This document shows positions 14,231 to 21,080 of a DNA stretch of 40,624 bases, in pieces (within the stretch, counting starts at the first letter, position 1; each line of letters opens with the position of its first letter). The position numbers and the translations under genes are program-made. Location of the stretch: NCBI GenBank assembly GCA_028870665.1, contig JAGWPB010000021.1, positions 1-40,624 of the forward strand, in the 5' to 3' direction. Source of the stretch: Lysobacteraceae bacterium (GTDB taxonomy: Bacteria; Pseudomonadota; Gammaproteobacteria; Xanthomonadales; Rhodanobacteraceae). Below the pieces are notes generated by a model. The model was not told the DNA's origin and ran no database searches. It saw only the letters and a program-made list of their open reading frames with translations.

Positions 14231-15217
14231 CTAGAGCGGAGTTTTCGAAGGTTTACCCGGTTCCTCGCGCACCAGGCTCGGCAACAGGTAGCCCGGCAGG
14301 CGCGTGCGCAGGGTGGCATGGAGCGCGCGCGCGCGCGCATCGTCCACCTCGAAATGGGCGGCACCCTGCACGCGATCGAGCTGGTGCAGGTAATACGGCA
14401 GGATGCCGCAGGCGAACAATCGTTCCGACAGCGCGACCAGGATGTCGGCGTCGTCGTTGATGCCGCGCAGCAGCACCGACTGGTTCAGCAACAGCGCCCC
14501 GGCCGCGCGCAGCCGGTCGCAGGCACCGGCGACCGCGGGATCCAGCTCGGCGGCATGGTTGACGTGCAGCACCACCGCGACCGGCCAGGGCAGGCCGCCG
14601 ATCCAGTCCAGCAGCTCGTCGTCCACGCGCTCGGGCAGCACGACCGGCAGGCGCGTGTGGATGCGCAGCCGCTGCAGGTGCGGCACATCGGCCAGGGCCG
14701 TGACGAGTTCGACCAGCTTGGAGGTGGCCAGCGACAGCGGGTCGCCGCCGGACAGGATCAGCTCGTGCACGTCGGCGTGCGCGCGCACATGGGCCACGGC
14801 CTGCTGCCAGCGGCCGGCCGCGGCCGTCGATTCCGCATAGGGGAAATGGCGACGAAAGCAGTAGCGGCAATGCACGGCGCAGCTGCCGCTGGCGATCAGC
14901 AGCGCACGCCCGGCGTACTTGTGCAGCACCCCCGGGGCGGCCAGCGCCGCGCCGTCGCCGACGGCATCGGTCGTATAGCCGGGGCGCACGGTCCGCTCGG
15001 CGAGCTGCGGCAGCACCTGCAGCAGCAGCGGGTCGCGCGGATCACCCGGGCGCATGCGGGCGGCAAAACCGCGCGGCACGCGCAGCGGGAAGCCGGCATC
15101 GGCGGCGGGAAGGTCGGCGGCGAGATCGTCCAGCCCGAGCAGACCGAGCAGTTCGCGCGGGTCGCTGATTGCCTCGCGCCAGGCCTGGCGCCAGTCCGAG
15201 CGCGGCGGCTGCGCCAT
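14231..15217 (-). CDS. epmB: EF-P--(R)-beta-lysine pathway lysine 2,3-aminomutase EpmB
   Basis: 328-aa radical-SAM enzyme that converts (S)-alpha-lysine to (R)-beta-lysine for attachment to EF-P by EpmA. The 4Fe-4S motif CxxxCxxC is CAVHCRYC (Cys113, 117, 120). Also seen are ALLIASGSCAVHCRYCFRRH, ELILSGGDPL, RLRIHTRLPVVLP, LLNQSVLLRGIND, LPYYLHQLDRVQGAAHF and the C-terminal GKPSKTPL, all close to E. coli YjeK. It is divergent from efp. An in-frame ATG at 15238 would add seven residues and is also possible; the longer open frame running antisense through efp is not coding. Confidence 0.95.
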   Translation of the reverse strand: MAQPPRSDWRQAWREAISDPRELLGLLGLDDLAADLPAADAGFPLRVPRGFAARMRPGDPRDPLLLQVLPQLAERTVRPGYTTDAVGDGAALAAPGVLHKYAGRALLIASGSCAVHCRYCFRRHFPYAESTAAAGRWQQAVAHVRAHADVHELILSGGDPLSLATSKLVELVTALADVPHLQRLRIHTRLPVVLPERVDDELLDWIGGLPWPVAVVLHVNHAAELDPAVAGACDRLRAAGALLLNQSVLLRGINDDADILVALSERLFACGILPYYLHQLDRVQGAAHFEVDDARARALHATLRTRLPGYLLPSLVREEPGKPSKTPL

Positions 15218-15252
15218 GGCGGGGCTTGCGGTTATCATTGCGGGCTTGATCC

Positions 15253-15301
15253 GGCGGCGCTCGGCAGGCCGCCATTCTAGCCGCTTGTCGAGCGGCTTTT
15301 T
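15253..15301 (+). promoter_or_regulatory. Terminator-like double hairpin in the efp leader
   Basis: Hairpin 1: GGCGGC (15253-15258) with GCCGCC (15268-15273). Hairpin 2: AGCCGCT (15279-15285) with AGCGGCT (15291-15297), followed by TTTTT (15297-15301), the form of an intrinsic terminator, 15 bases before the efp ATG. The left arm of hairpin 1 could also pair with GCCGC of hairpin 2, giving an antiterminator alternative. No + strand gene ends here, since epmB runs the other way. A possible -10 TATCAT lies at 15233-15238. Attenuation of efp is inferred. Confidence 0.5.
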
Positions 15302-15316
15302 CGTATCGGAGCAGTC

Positions 15317-15883
15317 ATGGCAAGTTACGGTCTCAACGATGTCAAGAGCGGCCTGAAGATCATCGTCGATGGGGATCCGTACGCCATCGTCGACGCCGAT
15401 TTCGTCAAGCCGGGGAAGGGCCAGGCTTTCACTCGCGTGCGCATCCGCAACCTCAAGAACGGGCGCGTGGTGGAAAAGACGCTGAAAGCCAACGAGACCG
15501 TCGAGGGCGCCGACGTCGTCGACAGCGACATGCAATACCTGTACTCGGACGGCGAGTTCTGGCACTTCATGCAGCCGGAGACTTTCGAGCAGCACACCAT
15601 CGACAAGGCGGCGCTGGGCGATGCCGCGCAATGGCTCAAGGGCGAGGAGGTCTGCATCGTCACGCTGTGGAATGGCACGCCGTTGACGGTGACGCCGCCC
15701 AACTTCGTCGAGCTGACGATCGTCGAGACCGATCCCGGCATGCGTGGCGACACCTCGGGGGGTGGCGGCAAGCCGGCCAGGCTGGAGACCGGCGCGGTGG
15801 TCCGCGTGCCGTTGTTCGTCGCCCAGGGTGAGGTGATCAAGGTCGACACCCGCACCGGCGAGTACGTCGGCCGCGTCAAGTGA
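15317..15883 (+). CDS. efp: Elongation factor P
   Basis: 188-aa three-domain factor that binds between the P and E sites and relieves ribosome stalling at polyproline stretches. Residue 34 is Lys in VKPGKGQAF, the site beta-lysylated by EpmA/EpmB in this type of EF-P; the divergent epmB gene agrees with that. Also seen: [19 protein letters not shown], the [13 protein letters not shown] loop of domain II, and the C-terminal [12 protein letters not shown]. The start has GGAG at 15308. An epmA gene is not in this window. Confidence 0.98.
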   Translation: MASYGLNDVKSGLKIIVDGDPYAIVDADFVKPGKGQAFTRVRIRNLKNGRVVEKTLKANETVEGADVVDSDMQYLYSDGEFWHFMQPETFEQHTIDKAALGDAAQWLKGEEVCIVTLWNGTPLTVTPPNFVELTIVETDPGMRGDTSGGGGKPARLETGAVVRVPLFVAQGEVIKVDTRTGEYVGRVK

Positions 15884-15892
15884 CGCGCCGGC

Positions 15893-15915
15893 GCGCGAAC
15901 GCAGTTCGCGCCTTT
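15893..15915 (+). terminator. Possible weak terminator after efp
   Basis: GCGCGAA (15893-15899) and TTCGCGC (15905-15911) with a 5-base loop, followed by CTTT. The T-run is short. Nothing else is recognisable in the 174 bases between efp and the next gene. Confidence 0.4.
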
Positions 15916-16057
15916 GCCGCTGCGTCATCCCGGCGCAGGCCCGTGTTGCGGCGGATCAGCGGTGTGGCGCGTGCAGGGTCGGCCGCGGCGGCCCTGCATC
16001 AGCACGCGACCGGGACGGGTGCCGGAATGAACCCGGGGTGAGGAGTCCATCGTCATC

Positions 16058-17389
16058 GTGAGTACCGCTGCTCCGCAAATCGTCGACCTGCTGATCGAGG
16101 CCCGCTGGGTGGTGCCGGTGGTGCCGCATGGCGTGGTCCTGGCCGATCACGCGGTGGCGGTGGATGGCGGTTGCATCGTCGGAATCATGCCGTGCGATCA
16201 GGCCGGCCAGGCCTACCTTCCACGCGAGCGCGTGAGTCTGGGCGAACATGCGCTGATCCCGGGCCTGGTCAACGCGCACACGCACAATCCGATGACCTTG
16301 CTGCGCGGCCTCGCCGACGACCTGCCGCTGATGACCTGGCTGCGCGAGCACATCTGGCCGGCCGAGGCGCGGGTGATCGGCGCGGAGTTCGTTCGCGATG
16401 GCATCGAGTTGGCGATCGCCGAGATGCTGCGCGGCGGCACCACCTGCTGCAACGAAAACTATTTTTTCCCTGACGTCGCCGCCGCGACCTACAAGCGGCA
16501 CGGATTCCGCGCCCGCGTCGGCCTGCCGGTGATCGAGTTCCCGACCGCATGGGCGCAGAGCCGCGACGCGTATTTCGACCGCGCGCTGGCGGTGCACGAT
16601 GCCTGGCGCGGGGACCCGCTCGTCGCCACCGCTTTCGCGCCGCATGCTCCCTACACCGTGTCCGACGCCAGCTTCGAACGCATCCGCATGCTCGCCGACC
16701 AGCTCGACATCCCGGTGCATCTGCATCTGCACGAGACCGCGCAGGAGATCGAGGATTCGCGGCGGGAACACGGGCTGCGTCCCCTGCAGCGCCTGCAGCG
16801 GCTGGGCCTGGTCAACGATCGCCTGATCGCGGTGCACATGACCCAGATGAGCGATGCCGAGATCGCGCTGTGTGCCGAATCCGGGGTGGCGGTGGTGCAC
16901 TGTCCCGAGTCCAACCTCAAGCTGGCCTCCGGCTTCTGCCCGGTGGAGAGGCTGCGTCGTGCCGGGGTGACCCTGGCGATCGGCACCGACGGTTGCGCCA
17001 GCAACAACGACCTCGACATGCTCGGCGAGATGCGCACCGCCGCGCTGCTGGCCAAGGGCGTGGCCGGCGACGCCAGTGCCCTCGACGCGGCCAGCGCCCT
17101 GCACGCGGCGACGCTCGGTGGTGCGCGCGCCATGGGCCTTGACGACGGCATCGGATCGATCGAGGCAGGCAAGCGCGCCGATTTCGCCGCCGTGCGGCTG
17201 GATGCGCTGGAGACGCAACCGCTGTATCACGTGATATCGCAACTGGTGTATGCCGCGGCGCGCGCCCAGATCAGCGACGTCTGGGTTGACGGTCGCAGGC
17301 TGCTGGCGCAGCGCGAGCTCACCGCCATCGACGTGCCGGCCCTGCGCGCCAAGACGCTGGCCTGGCGCGAACGCATCGCGGTCGGCTGA
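16058..17389 (+). CDS. Amidohydrolase, SAH/5'-methylthioadenosine deaminase type (TRZ/ATZ family)
   Basis: 443-aa metal-dependent hydrolase of the amidohydrolase superfamily. Metal-binding HxH in NAHTHNPMTLLRG (His74, His76), then HLHLHETAQE, VHMTQM, HCPESNLKLASG and IGTDGCASNNDLDM, the full set seen in S-adenosylhomocysteine/methylthioadenosine deaminases (MtaD) and the related TRZ/ATZ chlorohydrolases. Deamination of SAH or MTA is the likely reaction but the substrate is not certain. The only suitable start is GTG (16058), with GAGGAG upstream. It is followed by ubiG and a HAD phosphatase. UbiG produces SAH, so a deaminase beside it would make metabolic sense, though that link is inference. 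Confidence 0.87.
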   Translation: MSTAAPQIVDLLIEARWVVPVVPHGVVLADHAVAVDGGCIVGIMPCDQAGQAYLPRERVSLGEHALIPGLVNAHTHNPMTLLRGLADDLPLMTWLREHIWPAEARVIGAEFVRDGIELAIAEMLRGGTTCCNENYFFPDVAAATYKRHGFRARVGLPVIEFPTAWAQSRDAYFDRALAVHDAWRGDPLVATAFAPHAPYTVSDASFERIRMLADQLDIPVHLHLHETAQEIEDSRREHGLRPLQRLQRLGLVNDRLIAVHMTQMSDAEIALCAESGVAVVHCPESNLKLASGFCPVERLRRAGVTLAIGTDGCASNNDLDMLGEMRTAALLAKGVAGDASALDAASALHAATLGGARAMGLDDGIGSIEAGKRADFAAVRLDALETQPLYHVISQLVYAAARAQISDVWVDGRRLLAQRELTAIDVPALRAKTLAWRERIAVG

Positions 17390-17466
17390 GCCGCGCCGCT
17401 ATCATGGGCGGAGACGCCGCCGAGACGGTCCGCCCGGCGCGTTCGTACCGCCATGCCAGCCGCTGC

Positions 17467-17548
17467 TCGAGGCACTCGCCGATGACGACGCCCAATGTCC
17501 ACCCCGACGAGATCACCCGCTTCGAGAAGCTGGCGGCGCGTTGGTGGG
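17467..17548 (+). pseudogene. Duplicated 5' end of ubiG
   Basis: 82 bases match 17760-17841 with two mismatches. They include an ATG at 17482 and codons for MTTPNVHPDEITRFEKLAAR plus two more residues before the sequence diverges into the hairpin cassette. A frame from this ATG runs on into non-homologous sequence and lacks the methyltransferase domain, so it is a relic. It may still be translated and might affect the real ubiG. Confidence 0.85.
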
Positions 17549-17759
17549 GCGAGCCGGGAAGTGTCGCGACCTGCCGTGAAGGGCAGGTCGCGCCGGCGAG
17601 CGCCCGGGCAGGGACGAGGCGGAATCGGCCGAGGCATGCCTCGGCCCCGCCGAGTGCCAAAGCCATGGATGGCGCAGGCCGGACTTTGCTTGCGAAGCTG
17701 GATGCGCAGCAAGCAAAGACCGGGCGGGTGCCACGCACCAGGGACGGTTCGCCGCCTGA
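17549..17759. repeat. Hairpin cassette between the two ubiG 5' copies
   Basis: 211 bases with three successive inverted repeats: CGCGACCTGCC (17565-17575) with GGCAGGTCGCG (17582-17592); the perfect 20-mer GGCCGAGGCATGCCTCGGCC (17627-17646); and CTTTGCTTGC (17684-17693) with GCAAGCAAAG (17709-17718). No gene-like frame. With the 82-bp duplication it looks like an inserted palindromic element or a REP-type cluster. Confidence 0.75.
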
Positions 17760-17774
17760 TCGAGGCACCCGCCG

Positions 17775-18479
17775 ATGACGACGCCCAATGTCCACCCCGA
17801 CGAGATCACCCGCTTCGAGAAGCTGGCGGCGCGCTGGTGGGACCCCCACGGCGAATCCCGCCCCCTGCATGATCTCAATCCGCTGCGCACGGCGTTTGTC
17901 GCGTCCCGCATCGAGTTGCAGGGCGCGCGCGTGGCCGATGTCGGCTGCGGCGGCGGCCTGCTCAGCGAAACGCTGGCACGTGCCGGCGCCCGGGTCGTCG
18001 GCATCGACCTGGCGCCGGCGCTGATCGACGTCGCCCGCCTGCATCTGCACGAGTCCGGCCTCAGCGTCGACTATCGCGTGCAGTCCTCGGCCGCGCTGGC
18101 TGCTGCCGAGCCGGCGGGCTTCGATGCCGTCTGCTGCATGGAGCTGATCGAGCACGTGCCCGATCCGGCGGCGCTGATCGCCGATCTGCAGGCCATGCTC
18201 AAGCCCGGTGGCCAGCTGTTCCTGTCCACCCTCAACCGCACGCCGTTGGCGTTCGTGGTGGCGATCCTCGGCGCCGAGCACGTGCTGCGCCTGCTGCCGC
18301 GCGGCACCCACCGCTACGCCGCGTTTCTCAAGCCCTCGGAACTGGCCGCGCTGCTGCGCCATGCCGGATTGCAGCTGCGCGAGGTCGCCGGGATCGCCTA
18401 CGAACCGTTCACGCGCCGCGCCTGGATCACGCGCCATGCCGCGGTCAACTACCTCGTCAGCGCCCAGCGGCCGGCATGA
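17775..18479 (+). CDS. ubiG: Ubiquinone biosynthesis O-methyltransferase
   Basis: 234-aa class I methyltransferase carrying out both O-methylations of ubiquinone synthesis. N-terminal VHPDEITRFEKLAARWWDPHGESRPLH-type segment is diagnostic of UbiG; SAM motif I VADVGCGGG near residues 53-61; VVGIDLAP; CMELIEHVPDP; LFLSTLNRTP; GTHRYAAFLKPSEL. Length is typical. The stop overlaps the ATG of the phosphatase gene (ATGA). The first 67 bases of the gene are duplicated 293 bases upstream, so the promoter originally next to it is now further away and separated by hairpins. Confidence 0.97.
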   Translation: MTTPNVHPDEITRFEKLAARWWDPHGESRPLHDLNPLRTAFVASRIELQGARVADVGCGGGLLSETLARAGARVVGIDLAPALIDVARLHLHESGLSVDYRVQSSAALAAAEPAGFDAVCCMELIEHVPDPAALIADLQAMLKPGGQLFLSTLNRTPLAFVVAILGAEHVLRLLPRGTHRYAAFLKPSELAALLRHAGLQLREVAGIAYEPFTRRAWITRHAAVNYLVSAQRPA

Positions 18480-19153
18480 ACGAACGGCCGCCGCGGGCCG
18501 GGGTGCTGTTCGACCTCGACGGCACCTTGCTCGACAGCGCGCCCGAGCTGGCCGCGGCGCTGCGGCAATTGTGCGCGGAGCAGGACCGCGCGATGCCCGC
18601 CTACGCCCTGGTGCGCGCGGTGGCATCGCACGGCGCCGCTGCCGTCATTCGCAGCGCCTGGCCCGACGCGGACGCCGAGACCATCGCCGCGCTGCTGCCG
18701 CGCTTTCTGGCCATCTACGGCAAGGATCTCGCGACGCGGACGCGGCCCTTCGCCGGTATCGAGCCGTTGCTCGCGGCGCTCGACCGGGCCGGCACGCCGT
18801 GGGGCATCGTCACCAACAAGTCCGGCGCGCTCACGCTGCCGCTGCTGGACCGTCTGGGTCTGGCGACGCGCGCCGCCGCGATCGTCGCCGGCGACACCCT
18901 GGCCTTGAAGAAGCCCGATCCGGCGCCGGTGCTGCACGCCTGCGCCCTGGCGGGCATGGCGCCCCGCGACAGCGTGTTCATCGGTGACGATCGCCGCGAT
19001 GTCGAGGCCGGGCGCGCCGCCGGGTTGCTCACGGTTGTGGCGACCTGGGGCTATCTCGGCGGCGAGGACCCGGCCGCTTGGGCGGCGGATGCGCTGGTGG
19101 CGACACCGCATGAACTCGCCGTGCTGCTGCGTCGGCATGCCTTCTGCGCATGA
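18476..19153 (+). CDS. HAD-family phosphatase (phosphoglycolate phosphatase / MupP type)
   Basis: 225-aa HAD hydrolase: motif I VLFDLDGTLLDSA (nucleophile Asp13, acid Asp15), motif II VTNKSG, Lys in LKKPDP, and motif IV VFIGDDRRDVEAGRAAG. The Gph family dephosphorylates 2-phosphoglycolate. The homologue directly after ubiG in Pseudomonas (MupP) is instead a MurNAc-6-phosphate phosphatase of cell-wall recycling, so by position MupP is a serious alternative; sequence alone does not decide. It overlaps ubiG at its start and the phytoene-synthase-like gene at its end, both by ATGA, so the three are probably one transcript. Confidence 0.88.
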   Translation: MNERPPRAGVLFDLDGTLLDSAPELAAALRQLCAEQDRAMPAYALVRAVASHGAAAVIRSAWPDADAETIAALLPRFLAIYGKDLATRTRPFAGIEPLLAALDRAGTPWGIVTNKSGALTLPLLDRLGLATRAAAIVAGDTLALKKPDPAPVLHACALAGMAPRDSVFIGDDRRDVEAGRAAGLLTVVATWGYLGGEDPAAWAADALVATPHELAVLLRRHAFCA

Positions 19154-20010
19154 GCGACGCGCCCCTGCACGGTCAGCTCCAGCCCTGGCTCGCCGCGCGT
19201 CCGGCGCGACTGGCCTGCACCGCGTTTCTGCCTGCGCAAGACGCCGACGCCGCACGCGCCCTGGCAGCGCTGGAACAGGCGGTGCTCGGTGTTCTGGCCG
19301 ATGTGCGCGAGCCGCCGGTGGCCGCGGCCAAGCTGCGCTGGTGGGTGGACGAGATGGCGGCGGTCGGCGCCGGCACGGCGCGTCATCCGCTGACGCAGGT
19401 GCTGGCGCGGCATGCCGCCGCGAGGCAGGTGGAGGCGGCGCTGTGGCGGCGACCGGGCGAAGCCGCCTTGGCCGCCGTCGCCGCGGCGACGCCGGTCGAT
19501 GACGCCGCGCAGTGGACGCAGGCACTCGCCGTCTGCGCGCCCTGGGCGGCGCTCGAGGCGGCCTGCTGGCGCGGCCCCGGCACCGACTCCGATCAGGCGG
19601 CGCAGGCAGCGGCGCTGGCGTGGCTGGTCGGCGATCTGCTGCGACTGCCGCAACGGCGCCTGGAACAGCGGCTGCCGCTGCCGATGCAGCGGCTGGCGCG
19701 CCACGCGCTCGCGCGCGACGATCTTGCCGCCGACACGCCCGCCCGGCGTGCGGCGGTGCGCGAGCAGTGCGCGGCGCTGGGCGTGCGCGCCACGGCGATC
19801 CGGCGGGCGAACGCGCCGCTGCCGCTGCTGCGCGGATTCGACCTGAGGCTCGATGCCCGTGCGCTGCGGTCGGCCGCGCGCCACGCGGATCCGCTGCCGG
19901 CCCTGGCGCGCCGTCGAAGCCAGCCGGGCCCGTTCGCCCTGCTGGCAGCCTGGCAGGCCGCACGCGCCAGTCGTGCCGGCGCTGGCCGGACGGCGCCGGT
20001 ACGGGCATGA
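19150..20010 (+). CDS. Squalene/phytoene synthase-like protein
   Basis: 286-aa Ala/Arg-rich helical protein. VAAAKLRWWVDEM near residues 57-69 resembles the LRLQWWRDEL-type helix of squalene/phytoene synthases, and LAWLVGDLLRLPQRR and the DLAADTP segment fit the same fold. The Asp-rich DxxxD prenyl-diphosphate-binding motifs are not convincing, so synthase activity is doubtful; it may belong to the non-catalytic branch related to NDUFAF6. It overlaps the upstream phosphatase gene by ATGA. No carotenoid or hopanoid genes are nearby. Function unknown. Confidence 0.65.
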   Translation: MSDAPLHGQLQPWLAARPARLACTAFLPAQDADAARALAALEQAVLGVLADVREPPVAAAKLRWWVDEMAAVGAGTARHPLTQVLARHAAARQVEAALWRRPGEAALAAVAAATPVDDAAQWTQALAVCAPWAALEAACWRGPGTDSDQAAQAAALAWLVGDLLRLPQRRLEQRLPLPMQRLARHALARDDLAADTPARRAAVREQCAALGVRATAIRRANAPLPLLRGFDLRLDARALRSAARHADPLPALARRRSQPGPFALLAAWQAARASRAGAGRTAPVRA

Positions 20011-20014
20011 TCCA

Positions 20015-20029
20015 TTGACGGCGCGTCAA
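20015..20029. promoter_or_regulatory. Perfect 15-bp palindrome upstream of folE2
   Basis: TTGACG-GCG-CGTCAA, 68 bases before the folE2 ATG. The left half also reads as a good -35 box, but no good -10 is found at 17 bases. It may be an operator or a small hairpin. Confidence 0.35.
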
Positions 20030-20096
20030 CGTGACCCCACCTAGGGTGTCGCATACGGTCCGGGCCTGCCGGGCCGATCCAGTCCAGGAAGCTACG

Positions 20097-21071
20097 ATGC
20101 GACCCGAAGACAACACCGCCCGCGCGATGCCCGATGTGGCCCAGGACGCCAAGCCGAATGTGGCCGGGGTGCTCGACTGGGTCGGCATGGGTGGCATCGA
20201 GGTGCCGATCAAGCTCGCCGACGCCGACGGCCGCGGGGTGTCGTCCGTGGCCCGGGTCACCGCCTACGTCAACCTGCGCAAGCCCGAGGTGCGCGGCATC
20301 CACATGTCGCGGCTGTATCTGCACGTGGATCAGTCGCTCGCTCACGAGCCGCTGACGCCGTGCTCGATGCGCAAGCTGCTGCGCAGCTTCCTCGATTCGC
20401 ATGCCGACCTTTCCGATCGCGCGATGGTGCGCGTCGAATTCGATCATTTGTTGCGGCGTCCGGCCCTGGTCAGCGACAACAGCGGCTGGAAGTCCTACCC
20501 GGTGTCCATCACGGCGACCTTGCACGGCAGCGATTTCAGCCTCGAGCTGGGCACCCGCATCACCTATTCCTCGACCTGCCCGTGTTCGGCGGCGCTGGCG
20601 CGACAGCTGATCCAGGAGCGCTTCGGCCTCGATTTCGATCGGTCCCGCCCGCTGCACTTCGATGCCGTGATGGCGTGGCTGGGCAGCGAGCAGGGCATCC
20701 TGGCCACGCCGCACAGCCAGCGCAGCCACGCCGAGGTCCGCGTGCGCCTGCAGCCGGGATTCGATTTCCCGATCCTCGATCTGATCGATGCCGTCGAGGG
20801 CGCGCTGAAGACGCCGGTGCAGACCGCGGTCAAGCGCGCCGACGAGCAGGCCTTCGCCCGCCTCAACGGCCAGAACCTGATGTTCTGCGAGGATGCCGCG
20901 CGTCGCGTGCAGCAGGCGCTGGATGGCGACGAGCGCATCGCCGATTTCCAGGTGCGCGCCTCGCACCTGGAAAGCCTGCATCCACACGATGCCGTGGCAG
21001 TCGCCAGCAAGGGCATCGCGGGCGGCTACGGCGCCGCCGATCACGCGTTGGCACCGCTGAAGCCGCTCTGA
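20097..21071 (+). CDS. folE2: GTP cyclohydrolase FolE2 (type IB)
   Basis: 324-aa enzyme of the COG1469 family that converts GTP to 7,8-dihydroneopterin triphosphate for folate (and queuosine-type) pathways. It contains the characteristic STCPCSAALARQ motif with Cys161/Cys163 and DHLLRRPALVS, GWKSYPV, TPHSQRSHAEVRV and the C-terminal ESLHPHDAVA. FolE2 is metal-promiscuous and in some bacteria is induced under zinc limitation; no clear Zur site is seen here, and whether a FolE1 also exists is unknown. ATG at 20097 with AGGAAG upstream. A convergent dihydroorotase gene ends 10 bases after it. Confidence 0.95.
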   Translation: MRPEDNTARAMPDVAQDAKPNVAGVLDWVGMGGIEVPIKLADADGRGVSSVARVTAYVNLRKPEVRGIHMSRLYLHVDQSLAHEPLTPCSMRKLLRSFLDSHADLSDRAMVRVEFDHLLRRPALVSDNSGWKSYPVSITATLHGSDFSLELGTRITYSSTCPCSAALARQLIQERFGLDFDRSRPLHFDAVMAWLGSEQGILATPHSQRSHAEVRVRLQPGFDFPILDLIDAVEGALKTPVQTAVKRADEQAFARLNGQNLMFCEDAARRVQQALDGDERIADFQVRASHLESLHPHDAVAVASKGIAGGYGAADHALAPLKPL

Positions 21072-21080
21072 GGCTTCACG

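Noticed and set aside
15218-15928. N-terminal extension of the epmB frame across efp
   Set aside because: The family start is at 15217 (or 15238); the extension is antisense to efp and has no homology.
17549-17759. The hairpin cassette as a CRISPR array or structured RNA gene
   Set aside because: The three palindromes differ in sequence and spacing, with no repeat-spacer pattern and no recognisable RNA family.
17404-17778. A 124-codon frame starting before the ubiG fragment
   Set aside because: It only joins non-coding sequence, the duplicated ubiG start and the hairpin cassette; no own family.
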